Of a stretch of DNA of 14,728 nt, positions 7,532 to 14,728 are shown piece by piece. The DNA is taken from the NCBI GenBank assembly GCA_030673345.1, contig DAOVJH010000005.1:1-14728 (forward strand), read 5' to 3'. The notes under the pieces are model-generated. The model had not been told where the DNA came from. It did no database searches and saw only the letters and a program-made list of their open reading frames with translations. This stretch comes from Pseudomonadota bacterium. Its GTDB lineage: Bacteria > Pseudomonadota > Gammaproteobacteria > SZUA-229. Within the stretch, counting starts at the first letter, position 1, and each line of letters begins with the position of its first letter. The position numbers and the translations under genes were made by a program.

Positions 7532-7566
7532 ACTTTTCGATAACTAATTTACTACAGCCGAAAAGT
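7532..7566. repeat. Inverted repeat between ribBX and ribH
   Basis: An exact 8-bp inverted repeat, ACTTTTCG (7532-7539) and CGAAAAGT (7559-7566), surrounds a 19-nt loop in the 86-bp gap. It lies just after the ribBX stop and more than 40 bases before the ribH start. It could be an mRNA processing or stability structure; there is no following U-tract. The match is short and could be chance. Confidence 0.3.
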
Positions 7567-7575
7567 AAAACCACT

Positions 7576-8697
7576 TTATCCCTTATTATCACCAGAGATA
7601 TAATCGACCACTTCCAGGCCAAATCCGGCAAGACCATGGATCACTTTTGGCGCGGTCATCAGTCTCATCTTCTTAACGCCCAGATCCATCAGTATCTGTG
7701 CACCAGCACCATCTGTTCGTATATCTGCAGGCTGTTTTTTCTTTACCACATCATCAGCGCCGGTACTTTTCTGCTGTGACATCCAGTGCAGTATTGACGC
7801 ATCCTCATCCGGAAGGCTCAGTACGACGACGACGCCCTGCTTCTCTCCAGCCACCTGCTTAAGTGCATCCTCTAATGGCCATGACTTTGAATCCTGTGAG
7901 CCAAAAGCATCTGTCAGTGAATTTTTCATATGCACACGTACTGTCACAGGTTCATCGGAATCGATCTTGCCATCTGCCTTCAGCAACGCATAGTGTGTCA
8001 ATGAATCAAGACTATTGCGATAAGCGATCAATGTAAAATCACCGTACTGTGAAGGGAAATCACATTCAGAGATACGGTCAACGGTCTTTTCATTTTTCAG
8101 ACGGTAACTGATCAGGTCTTCTATGGTTCCTATTTTCAGATCGTGCTCTTCAGCAAATGTTTCCAGATCAGGTCGACGCGCCATGGTGCCGTCTTCGTTC
8201 AATATCTCTACGATCATCGCACTTGGATCGAGGCCAGCGAGGCCGGCAAGATCACAACCTGCCTCCGTATGTCCAGCGCGTGTCAGTACACCGCCCGGCT
8301 GCGCCATCAACGGAAATATATGGCCTGGCTGCACGATATCTTTTGCAGCGGCATCCGGTTTAACTGCAGCCGCAATCGTTACCGCGCGGTCTGCTGCAGA
8401 GATACCAGTGGTAACACCTTCAGCGGCTTCGATAGACATGGTGAAATTCGTACTTTCGAGCACATCGGTACCGTGGATCATCAATGGCAGATTTAATTGC
8501 TGACAGCGTTGTTGTGTCAGAGTCAGACAGATCAGGCCACGACCATATCGCGCCATGAAATTAACATCATCTGCGGTTACAGCAGTTGCTGCCATAAGAA
8601 GATCACCCTCGTTCTCACGATCTTCGTCATCCATGATGACGACCATCTTGCCCTGGCGGATATCTTCAATAATTTCTTCTGTTGTATTTAACTTCAT
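7576..8697 (-). CDS. ribBX: RibBX: 3,4-dihydroxy-2-butanone 4-phosphate synthase fused to a degenerate GTP cyclohydrolase II-like domain
   Basis: The N-terminal half (about 1-203) is a full DHBP synthase, which makes the four-carbon unit of lumazine from ribulose 5-phosphate. It has [16 protein letters not shown] (22-37), the GRGLICL segment, [32 protein letters not shown] and [16 protein letters not shown]. The C-terminal half has the RibA fold pattern, but the zinc site is gone. Functional enzymes have cysteines in an HSECLTGD-x-CDC layout; here the same stretch reads [20 protein letters not shown], with no cysteine, and no RGHEGRGIGL-type loop is seen. The C-terminal [14 protein letters not shown] is retained. 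This matches the proteobacterial RibBX variant, whose X domain lacks cyclohydrolase activity. The ATG has no clear ribosome site. Confidence 0.93.
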   Translation of the reverse strand: MKLNTTEEIIEDIRQGKMVVIMDDEDRENEGDLLMAATAVTADDVNFMARYGRGLICLTLTQQRCQQLNLPLMIHGTDVLESTNFTMSIEAAEGVTTGISAADRAVTIAAAVKPDAAAKDIVQPGHIFPLMAQPGGVLTRAGHTEAGCDLAGLAGLDPSAMIVEILNEDGTMARRPDLETFAEEHDLKIGTIEDLISYRLKNEKTVDRISECDFPSQYGDFTLIAYRNSLDSLTHYALLKADGKIDSDEPVTVRVHMKNSLTDAFGSQDSKSWPLEDALKQVAGEKQGVVVVLSLPDEDASILHWMSQQKSTGADDVVKKKQPADIRTDGAGAQILMDLGVKKMRLMTAPKVIHGLAGFGLEVVDYISGDNKG

Positions 8698-8717
8698 GCT
8701 ATTTTTACTTTGTTCGT

Positions 8718-9371
8718 TTAACTTACAAATCCAGCTTTTGCCAGACTTTCCAGCGTGATTCCACTGTCAGCATCATCATCCTGCTTCATCAATAACCTTT
8801 CCAGGTAACGCGCGATCAGATCAACTTCAAGATTTACTTTTGTACCCGGCTTATAATTTTTTATGATCGTTTGCTGCTGCGTATGCGGGACGATATTAAT
8901 TTCAAAATCAGTATTGGTGATTTTATTTACCGTTAAACTTGTCCCATCGATACAGATCGACCCTTTCATCGCTATGTAATGTTTCAGTTCATCAGGCGCT
9001 CTTATGATGAACTGGATTGAACGCGATTCTTCTTTGATAGAAACAACTTCACCCAGACCATCGACATGCCCGCTTACCAGGTGCCCTCCCAGACGCGTGG
9101 TCGGCAATAAAGCTTTTTCGAGGTTGACCTCACTGCCAATTCCGAGTCCTTTTAAACTGGTCAAGGTGATGGTCTCATTCGAGACATCCGCGACAAAATG
9201 TTTTTTATCAAATTCTATAGCAGTCAAACAGACGCCATTGACTGCGATACTGTCGCCGAGCTGCACATCACCCATATCGAGTGAACCCACATCGACATGC
9301 AGCCGCATATCACCGCCGACTGGTTCTATGCTTTTGATGCTGCCAACTGCTTCGATAATCCCGGTAAACAT
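8718..9371 (-). CDS. ribE: Riboflavin synthase, alpha chain
   Basis: Riboflavin synthase dismutates two lumazine molecules into riboflavin and the ribitylaminopyrimidine. The 217-residue protein is two tandem lumazine-binding barrels. The first opens with [12 protein letters not shown] and has [14 protein letters not shown] and DVSNETI. The second opens with [17 protein letters not shown] and has [11 protein letters not shown] and [11 protein letters not shown]. It ends [15 protein letters not shown] plus a variable tail containing an acidic DDDAD run. The C-terminal helix that mediates trimer formation is present. It begins seven bases after the proteasome-like gene. E. coli calls this gene ribC; ribE is the more general name. 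Confidence 0.96.
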   Translation of the reverse strand: MFTGIIEAVGSIKSIEPVGGDMRLHVDVGSLDMGDVQLGDSIAVNGVCLTAIEFDKKHFVADVSNETITLTSLKGLGIGSEVNLEKALLPTTRLGGHLVSGHVDGLGEVVSIKEESRSIQFIIRAPDELKHYIAMKGSICIDGTSLTVNKITNTDFEINIVPHTQQQTIIKNYKPGTKVNLEVDLIARYLERLLMKQDDDADSGITLESLAKAGFVS

Positions 9372-9378
9372 AATCTAT

Positions 9379-9984
9379 CTACTTCGTTACTGATTTCAGT
9401 TGCTGCAAATCCATCACATAACTCGATAATGGCATCGACGATGCATTATTAAATTCTGCGCCAGCAGCTACCCCGGCATGCGCTACTTCTTCTGCTGATG
9501 CTGCATTATCAAAAACGGCAAACATCGCACCCAGAGCATATTCAGCACCTGAACCGATCGCCCAGAATTTTTTATATTCTGTTACTTCTCGTAACGAGTG
9601 GACACCAAAGATACCAAAAGGATTTGCGATCAACGCATCGATCTGTGTCGACTCGTAAGGATCATCATCCTCATCTTTGGCGTTTAAAAAATATTTTTGT
9701 TTGAGCACTGGATGTAAGGCACGGAATGATTCAAAGATCGACAGGCGTGAAGAAAAATCGATATCGATTTTCTTCTCAATAATTTTTTTACTGGCGAACA
9801 CACTCTCCATCACTAGCTGATGCGCAGCGCTGCCGACGATACCCAGGTAGTTTTCATCGTAACGTAGAATTTTATCGTGCGCAGCGTCATACATGGAGTT
9901 CAGCTTCAGATCACCAAAACTGGTCAGACTATCTGCGGCTATACAGACTTTTCCTGCTTTTTTTACGACAACAACTGTAGACAT
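9379..9984 (-). CDS. HslV/proteasome-beta-like Ntn-hydrolase (bacterial proteasome homologue type)
   Basis: I place the start at ATG 9982-9984 (201 residues), with a GAGG ribosome site six bases upstream. A TTG directly before it would add only one Met. The N-terminus MSTVVVVKKAGKVCIAADSL aligns with HslV MTTIVSVRRNGHVVIAGD. After Met removal, Ser sits at the HslV Thr1 nucleophile position. Asp18 matches HslV Asp17, and Lys38 (HDKIL) fits HslV Lys33. GIVGSA (48-53), FWAIGSGAEYALGAM (140-154) and SAEEVAHAGVAAGAEF (163-178) follow the HslV order. An added segment around 78-125, with an acidic DEDDD, makes it about 25 residues longer than HslV. It resembles the bacterial proteasome homologue (BPH) group rather than true HslV or Anbu. 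No HslU-like ATPase is nearby. It sits between ribD (33-bp gap) and ribE (7-bp gap). Its substrate is unknown. Confidence 0.8.
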   Translation of the reverse strand: MSTVVVVKKAGKVCIAADSLTSFGDLKLNSMYDAAHDKILRYDENYLGIVGSAAHQLVMESVFASKKIIEKKIDIDFSSRLSIFESFRALHPVLKQKYFLNAKDEDDDPYESTQIDALIANPFGIFGVHSLREVTEYKKFWAIGSGAEYALGAMFAVFDNAASAEEVAHAGVAAGAEFNNASSMPLSSYVMDLQQLKSVTK

Positions 9985-10017
9985 CAATAACCTCGTTAAC
10001 CCAATCTCAAATAAACT

Positions 10018-11115
10018 CTACTGCACAGACTCTGGCCGTGCAGTAATCCGGATATCATTCCCGATAGAACGCACATCTTTTATAGTCAGCGAAACTCTAT
10101 CTTTCATCTGTTCCAATTCAGGCAGATGAAACAGTCCTTTTGCATCATCACCCATAATGTGTGGCGCCATATAAATAATGATTTCATCAACGAGGTCATT
10201 TTTTAAAAGAGCACCGCACAAAACTGAACCTGCTTCCACATGAACCAGGTTGATTTCTTTAGCCGCCAGGTCTTGCATCATCGCCTGGAGATTTATTTTG
10301 CCATCTTGCGTACCACAAGTTTCAATTATAAATGGATAGCTTTTATCGTTATCCATATTAACTGTGGTATATACGATACATTCCCCCTCTACTGAGAGTA
10401 TCTTTGCCTCTGCCGGCATCCTTAAACGGCTATCCAGCACGATTCTTTTTGGCTGCCTGACGGATTTCACATCAAGCTGTTGCGCGCTAAGACGGACATT
10501 CATCGACGGGTCATCAGCCAGCACCGTATCGATGCCGGTCAAAATTGCCGAGCTTTCAGCACGCATTCGCTGCACGTCATTTCGCGCTGCTTCACCACTA
10601 ATCCATTGGCTCTCACCAGACGCCATCGCTGTACGCCCATCCAGGCTCATCGCCAGCTTGACCCTTACGAACGGACGCCCACTCTCCATGCGTTTAATAA
10701 ATCCCGGATTTAAAGCGCGAGCCTGAGCCTCTAACAGGCCATGCTCTGCCTCTATCCCGGCGTCCAGCAGCATCTTTAATCCACTGCCAGAAACCTGCGG
10801 ATTTGGGTCTTCCATCGCCGCGATAACTTTTTTTACACCGGCTTCTATCAACGCATCAGCACACGGCGGTGTTCTTCCGGTGTGGCTGCACGGTTCCAGA
10901 GTGACATAAACCGACGCATCTTTTGCATTGCTGCCTGCCTGTGCCAGGGCGTTAATTTCAGCATGTGCTTCACCAGCACGCTCATGCCAGCCTTCACCGA
11001 CGATCTCATCATCTTTCACGATGACACAGCCAACCCGTGGATTAGGTTCGGTGGTATAGCGGCCTTTTTCTGCTAACCGTATCGCACGCTGCATGTATTC
11101 GACATTACTCGCCAT
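10018..11115 (-). CDS. ribD: Bifunctional riboflavin deaminase/reductase RibD
   Basis: RibD deaminates the pyrimidine made by GTP cyclohydrolase II and then reduces the ribosyl side chain with NADPH. The 365-residue protein has the N-terminal cytidine-deaminase-like domain with zinc site His51 and Glu53 (AGEAHAEINAL), Cys76 and Cys85 in EPCSHTGRTPPC. The reductase domain begins near RPFVRVKLAMSLDGRTAM (147-164) and includes QWISGEAARNDVQRMRA, ILTGIDTVLADDPSMNVR and a VEAGSVLCGALL segment. Both domains look intact. It follows nrdR by 56 bp, an nrdR-ribD order common in proteobacteria. The ATG has a modest GAG-containing ribosome site. Confidence 0.97.
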   Translation of the reverse strand: MASNVEYMQRAIRLAEKGRYTTEPNPRVGCVIVKDDEIVGEGWHERAGEAHAEINALAQAGSNAKDASVYVTLEPCSHTGRTPPCADALIEAGVKKVIAAMEDPNPQVSGSGLKMLLDAGIEAEHGLLEAQARALNPGFIKRMESGRPFVRVKLAMSLDGRTAMASGESQWISGEAARNDVQRMRAESSAILTGIDTVLADDPSMNVRLSAQQLDVKSVRQPKRIVLDSRLRMPAEAKILSVEGECIVYTTVNMDNDKSYPFIIETCGTQDGKINLQAMMQDLAAKEINLVHVEAGSVLCGALLKNDLVDEIIIYMAPHIMGDDAKGLFHLPELEQMKDRVSLTIKDVRSIGNDIRITARPESVQ

Positions 11116-11171
11116 GGTAACTGCTCATATTTTTAATACAGTGCTAAAAAACTCAGTACCCGTCTAGCCGG

Positions 11172-11645
11172 TTACTTTATTTTTTTAGTGGCTTTCGTTT
11201 TCTCGATCTTTTCTATGGCATCACGAAACGCATTGATGTCACTAAAGTCGAGGTATACAGACGCAAAACGTATGTATGCTACCTGATCCAATGCCAGCAG
11301 CTCTTCCATCACCAGGTTGCCGATCACTGCTGAATTTACTTCACGTTCGCCGGCAGCCAGCAATTGGTGCCTGATGCGGTTTAACGCTTCATCGATCTGC
11401 TCTGTACTGACTGGCCTTTTCTCCAGTGCACGCATCACGCCAGAACTCAGTTTTTCCTCTTTAAACGGCATACGACTACCGTCCTGTTTCACTATGCGCG
11501 GCATGTTCAGTTCTGCGCTTTCGTACGTGGTAAAGCGTTCGTTACATGAAACACATTCACGACGACGACGTACCTGACCGCCATCGCTGGCTAATCGCGA
11601 ATCGATAACGCGTGTATCAGGTGCTGAGCAAAATGGACAAAACAT
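11172..11645 (-). CDS. nrdR: Transcriptional repressor NrdR
   Basis: NrdR senses ATP/dATP through an ATP-cone and represses ribonucleotide reductase genes by binding NrdR boxes. The 157-residue protein opens with a zinc ribbon with Cys3, Cys6, Cys31 and Cys34 ([17 protein letters not shown] and [17 protein letters not shown]), then an ATP-cone from about residue 49 ([47 protein letters not shown]). The lysine-rich C-terminus is variable. It starts 21 bp after the glyA stop with a GAG ribosome site. No nrd gene is in the window, so its targets lie elsewhere. Confidence 0.97.
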   Translation of the reverse strand: MFCPFCSAPDTRVIDSRLASDGGQVRRRRECVSCNERFTTYESAELNMPRIVKQDGSRMPFKEEKLSSGVMRALEKRPVSTEQIDEALNRIRHQLLAAGEREVNSAVIGNLVMEELLALDQVAYIRFASVYLDFSDINAFRDAIEKIEKTKATKKIK

Positions 11646-11666
11646 GTCAGTACTCGTTAACTATTA

Positions 11667-12950
11667 CTAGCTCTCGTAGACCGGCAGTCGTGCGCAGATC
11701 GCAGTTACCTTTTCACGGACACTGTCAACGATACTTGCATCCGCCTGATCATTCTCGATGCTATCGATGATGTCACACATCCAGGTCGCCAGGTCGGTTG
11801 CATCCTGTTCTGTGAAACCACGTGTCGTCATCGCAGGTGTACCCACACGTATACCACTGGTCACAAAAGGTGATTGCGGATCATTTGGTACAGCATTTTT
11901 ATTCACGGTGATATGCGCGTTGCCTAACTCCGCTTCGACGACTTTACCCGTCAGATTTTTTGATGTGAGGTCCCACAGGAACAGGTGGTTATCTGTACCG
12001 CCTGAAACCACTTTATAACCACGGTCGAGAACGACTTTCGCCATCGCCTTGGCATTTACGATAACCTGTTTCTGGTATGTAGCAAACCCCGGTTCCTGCG
12101 CCTCTTTAAATGCCACTGCTTTAGCAGCAATTACGTGCATCAATGGTCCGCCCTGTGTGCCCGGAAAAATCGCTGAATTTAATTTTTTAGCCAGGTCTTC
12201 ATTTTTGAGCAACGAACTCTCACCCGCGATGATAATTCCGCCGCGCGGTCCGCGTAATGTCTTATGTGTAGTCGAGGTAACAACATCAGCCACACCGACA
12301 GGATTCGGATACAGGCCAGCTGCGATCAAACCGGCAACGTGAGCCATATCAACAAAAAGGTAAGCACCGCAAGAATCAGCGATTGTACGGAAACGGTCCC
12401 AGTCCATCACCTGTGAATAAGCAGAGAAACCGGCGATGATCATCTTGGGCTTGTGCTCATCAGCGAGGCGCTGAACCTCGTCATAATCGACGATACCGGT
12501 TTCAATATCCAGTCCATACTGGACCGCTTTATAAATTTTTCCTGAAAAACTCACATGTGAACCGTGTGTCAGGTGACCACCATCTGCCAGAGACATGCCT
12601 AAAACGGTATCACCGGGTTTACAGAGTGCCATATAGACGGCCGCATTTGCCTGTGACCCTGAGTGTGGTTGCACATTTGCGTAACCGGCACCGAACAACT
12701 GTTTCACACGATCAATCGCTAACTGTTCTGCAACATCGACATTTTCACATCCACCGTAGTAACGGCGTGCAGGATAACCTTCCGCATATTTATTCGTTAA
12801 GACAGAACCCTGTGCCTGCATCACACGCTGGCTGGCATAATTTTCAGAGGCGATCAGCTCAATATGTTCTTCCTGACGTTTTTCTTCGTGCTGCATAGCA
12901 GCCCATAAAGCTTCGTCGTAACCTTCAATCTTTGTATCTTTGGGAAACAT
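11667..12950 (-). CDS. glyA: Serine hydroxymethyltransferase
   Basis: GlyA is a PLP enzyme that moves the serine hydroxymethyl group to tetrahydrofolate, giving glycine and 5,10-methylene-THF. The 427-residue protein has [11 protein letters not shown] (30-40), [53 protein letters not shown] with Asp201, and the PLP lysine Lys230 in [14 protein letters not shown]. The end ([13 protein letters not shown]) is intact. It is about ten residues longer than the E. coli enzyme, mostly at the C-terminus. The ATG has an excellent AGGAG five bases upstream. It is the first gene of the long minus-strand unit, with a plausible promoter at 12994-13020. Downstream nrdR follows after 21 bp, so methylene-THF and dNTP control are co-transcribed. 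Confidence 0.98.
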   Translation of the reverse strand: MFPKDTKIEGYDEALWAAMQHEEKRQEEHIELIASENYASQRVMQAQGSVLTNKYAEGYPARRYYGGCENVDVAEQLAIDRVKQLFGAGYANVQPHSGSQANAAVYMALCKPGDTVLGMSLADGGHLTHGSHVSFSGKIYKAVQYGLDIETGIVDYDEVQRLADEHKPKMIIAGFSAYSQVMDWDRFRTIADSCGAYLFVDMAHVAGLIAAGLYPNPVGVADVVTSTTHKTLRGPRGGIIIAGESSLLKNEDLAKKLNSAIFPGTQGGPLMHVIAAKAVAFKEAQEPGFATYQKQVIVNAKAMAKVVLDRGYKVVSGGTDNHLFLWDLTSKNLTGKVVEAELGNAHITVNKNAVPNDPQSPFVTSGIRVGTPAMTTRGFTEQDATDLATWMCDIIDSIENDQADASIVDSVREKVTAICARLPVYES

Positions 12951-12971
12951 TCAAACTCCTGAATAGGACAA

Positions 12972-12987
12972 CACCTTATAACAGGTG
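12972..12987 (-). promoter_or_regulatory. Small hairpin in the glyA leader
   Basis: CACCT/AGGTG arms of 5 bp surround a 6-nt loop, close to the expected 5' end of the glyA mRNA and about 20 bases before its AGGAG site. It could stabilise the transcript 5' end. The stem is short, so support is modest. Confidence 0.35.
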
Positions 12988-12993
12988 CCCGTT

Positions 12994-13020
12994 AATATAA
13001 AAATGGCGCAATCTTATCAA
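12994..13020 (-). promoter_or_regulatory. Probable sigma-70 promoter for glyA and the downstream operon
   Basis: On the minus strand, TTGATA (13015-13020, five of six to the -35 consensus) is followed after 15 bp by TATATT (12994-12999, five of six to the -10). The spacing is shorter than the ideal 17 bp. Transcription would start near 12987, giving a leader of roughly 37 nt. It is the best promoter-like pair upstream of glyA. Confidence 0.45.
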
Positions 13021-13356
13021 GAAAGCAGCATGACTGTACATCAATAACTTACTGATATACCTGATAAATAAGGCAAACCTTCAAATGAGAAAAGCACTTG
13101 TTTAAATTAAACTGCAAATGTGGCGTAAAAAAGCTATAAATTCACTAAAAAATTAATGATAAAAACCTGATTAATTCAAATAAAAACAAATAGATAGAAT
13201 TTAAGAAAAACAAATACCCCATTGTTAGACCAGCGAGTATAGATAACCAGGCTCATCTGACTCCGCCTGCCGCCAGCGATAACAGAATATTTGATAAATA
13301 CCTCAGTGGCTTGTTAATTGCCATAAACGACAACTCAAAAACAAGATCGATAATGT

Positions 13357-13387
13357 TTTACAGCTGAGACACAGAGACGCGTATAAT
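13357..13387 (+). promoter_or_regulatory. Probable sigma-70 promoter for ettA
   Basis: A perfect -10 hexamer TATAAT lies at 13382-13387. TTTACA (13357-13362) matches the -35 consensus at five of six positions, though the 19-bp spacing is long. The start site would be near 13394, leaving a short, SD-poor leader before the ATG at 13419. Confidence 0.5.
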
Positions 13388-13418
13388 CCTTTTTTTCAAA
13401 TACCGTTTTATCACACCT

Positions 13419-14728
13419 ATGGCTCAATACGTTTTCACAATGAATGGTGTCGGCAAGGTCGTACCACCAAAAAAAGTCATCCTCGACGACATAAGCTTAA
13501 ATTTTTTCCCTGGCGCCAAAATCGGCGTGCTCGGTTATAACGGTTCAGGAAAATCGACACTGCTGAGAATCATGGCTGGCGTTGATACCGATTATATCGG
13601 TGAAGCACGCCCTGCTGCAGATTTGCGTATAGGTTATCTACCACAGGAGCCACAGCTCGATGAAAGCAAAGATGTACGCGGCAACGTCGAAGAAGGTTTG
13701 AGCGAAATCATCGGCGCGCAGAAACGGCTCGAAGAAGTATATGCTGCCTACGCAGAAGCCGATGCTGACTTTGACGCACTGGCTAGCGAACAGGCAAAAC
13801 TTGAAAACATTATCCAGGCTGCCGATGCACATAACCTGGACAACAAACTTGAAGTAGCTGCAGATGCACTGCGCCTGCCGCCATGGGATGCAGAAGTAAG
13901 CAAACTTTCGGGCGGTGAACGCCGCCGCGTTGCCCTGTGCCGCCTGCTGCTGTCTTCACCTGACATGCTGATACTCGATGAGCCGACCAACCACCTCGAT
14001 GCAGAATCGGTTGCCTGGCTGGAGCGGTTCCTCAAAGAATTTACCGGCACAGTCGTTGCGGTAACCCATGACCGATATTTTCTGGATAACGTGGCAGGCT
14101 GGATCCTGGAACTCGACCGTGGCCACGGCATTCCCTGGGAAGGCAATTATTCATCCTGGCTGGAACAGAAAGAAGCACGCCTTGCTACTGAAGATAAAAA
14201 AGAAGCCAATCGCCAGAAAACCATCAAAGCCGAACTGGAATGGGTACGCTCGAACCCAAAAGCGCGCCAGGCAAAAAGCAAAGCACGCATGCAGCGTTTT
14301 GAAGAGCTGTCATCCGGTGAATTTCAAAAACGCTCTGAGACGCAGTCACTCTACATTCCACCCGGTCCGCGCCTTGGCGAACTGGTAATAGAAGCAAAAA
14401 ACATCAGCAAGAAATTTGGCGACAAATTACTCTATGAAGACCTCAGCTTCAACCTTCCCCGCGGCGGTATCGTCGGTATCATCGGGGCCAATGGTGCCGG
14501 TAAAACCACACTGTTCCGTCTGATTACCGGTGAAGAAAAACCAGACGCCGGTGAGTTTAAAGTGGGTGAAACTGTCAAAATCGCCTATGTCGATCAATCA
14601 CGCGATGACCTTGCAGGCGATAAAACGGTATGGGATGAAGTTTCCGACGGACTCGATAACATCACTATCGGAAATTACACCGTGGCATCTCGAGGATACG
14701 TCAGCCGCTTTAATTTCAAAGGCGAAGA
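13419..14728 (+). CDS. ettA: Energy-dependent translational throttle protein EttA (ABC-F), C-terminus cut by window edge
   Basis: EttA binds the ribosomal E site and gates entry into elongation according to the ATP/ADP ratio. The window holds 436 codons of an expected 550 or so, with the frame open to the right edge. The protein begins MAQYVFTMNGVGKVVPPKK, near-identical in layout to E. coli EttA. The first ABC domain has Walker A GYNGSGKST (39-47), GYLPQEPQL, signature LSGGERRRVALCRLLL and Walker B LILDEPTNHLD with catalytic Glu188. After it come HDRYFLDNVAGWILELDRG and the inter-domain linker with LEWVRSNPKARQAKSKAR. The second ABC domain starts with IIGANGAGKTT; its signature and Walker B lie beyond the edge. 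There are no transmembrane segments. No good Shine-Dalgarno precedes the ATG, which is fixed by homology. Confidence 0.96.
   Translation, partial: MAQYVFTMNGVGKVVPPKKVILDDISLNFFPGAKIGVLGYNGSGKSTLLRIMAGVDTDYIGEARPAADLRIGYLPQEPQLDESKDVRGNVEEGLSEIIGAQKRLEEVYAAYAEADADFDALASEQAKLENIIQAADAHNLDNKLEVAADALRLPPWDAEVSKLSGGERRRVALCRLLLSSPDMLILDEPTNHLDAESVAWLERFLKEFTGTVVAVTHDRYFLDNVAGWILELDRGHGIPWEGNYSSWLEQKEARLATEDKKEANRQKTIKAELEWVRSNPKARQAKSKARMQRFEELSSGEFQKRSETQSLYIPPGPRLGELVIEAKNISKKFGDKLLYEDLSFNLPRGGIVGIIGANGAGKTTLFRLITGEEKPDAGEFKVGETVKIAYVDQSRDDLAGDKTVWDEVSDGLDNITIGNYTVASRGYVSRFNFKGE

Larger units (their letters stand above)
12951..13418. other. 468-bp divergent intergenic region between glyA and ettA
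   Basis: No protein frame or RNA gene is supportable here. The glyA-proximal end (12951-13020) holds the leader hairpin and promoter. The middle (about 13085-13215) is very A+T-rich with many A-runs on the plus strand and includes an odd palindrome, GTTTAA-A-TTAAAC (13100-13112). A more G+C-rich patch (13228-13280) has two CCAGCGA copies. The ettA end carries a consensus TATAAT. I saw no match to a glycine or THF riboswitch, nor a clear PurR site. Confidence 0.6.

Noticed and set aside
9379..9987. Calling the proteasome-like gene hslV or anbu
   Set aside because: True HslV has Met-Thr-Thr and about 175 residues with hslU adjacent; Anbu has a different N-terminus and neighbours. This protein matches neither pattern closely, so no symbol is given.
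9372..11171. FMN riboswitch controlling the rib genes
   Set aside because: The gaps before ribD, ribE, ribBX and ribH are too short and lack the conserved RFN-element blocks.
12557..12898. Plus-strand 113-residue frame opposite glyA
   Set aside because: It is antisense to highly conserved glyA codons, with His/Arg-rich composition typical of a shadow frame.
13228..13280. Possible small RNA or tRNA in the G+C-richer patch before ettA
   Set aside because: Two CCAGCGA copies are visible, but no cloverleaf, terminator or stable stem could be drawn.
13638..14146. Minus-strand frames opposite ettA
   Set aside because: They lie wholly inside the conserved ABC-F coding sequence and have serine/arginine-rich, low-complexity translations.

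Overview
The window is chromosomal DNA of moderate G+C from a gammaproteobacterium. This follows from gene order as well as protein identity. A yceD-rpmF-plsX-fabH block runs divergently from a YceF-type maf gene, as in E. coli. It is followed by a glyA-nrdR-ribD-ribE-ribB(X)-ribH-nusB-thiL-pgpA block and a divergent ettA, all with gammaproteobacterial-type proteins. The exact genus cannot be fixed by eye.

Layout, left to right. (1) Positions 1-3223, minus strand: a fatty-acid/phospholipid and ribosome block, read right to left as yceD, rpmF (L32), plsX, fabH. A VOC (glyoxalase-like) gene follows, cut by the left edge. (2) Positions 3396-3974, plus strand: maf/yceF. (3) Positions 3999-4309: a 311-bp imperfect palindrome with REP-like ends (TGTAGGAGCGG), lying between two convergent genes. 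Its left REP-like unit appears split by about 68 bp. (4) Positions 4323-12950, minus strand: a probable 11-gene transcription unit read as glyA, nrdR, ribD, an HslV/proteasome-like Ntn-hydrolase, ribE, ribBX, ribH, nusB, thiL, pgpA, and a periplasmic retropepsin-like aspartic protease. (5) Positions 12951-13418: an A+T-rich divergent promoter region. (6) Positions 13419 to the right edge, plus strand: the first 436 codons of ettA.

How the genes fit together. RibD, RibB, RibH and RibE cover riboflavin synthesis apart from GTP cyclohydrolase II and the intermediate phosphatase. The RibA-like half of RibBX lacks the zinc cysteines, so a separate ribA should lie elsewhere. ThiL makes thiamine diphosphate, GlyA feeds one-carbon units, NrdR controls ribonucleotide reductase, NusB acts in rRNA antitermination, and PgpA completes phosphatidylglycerol. 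The maf-side block joins the phosphate acyl-transfer and initiation steps of lipid synthesis to 50S assembly.

The least expected content is the proteasome-like protein inside the riboflavin operon. Its best-supported start leaves serine, not threonine, at the position of the proteasome nucleophile. The REP-like giant hairpin and a stem-loop filling the rpmF-plsX gap are the main non-coding signals. I saw no tRNA, rRNA, CRISPR array, transposase gene or recognisable FMN, TPP or glycine riboswitch.
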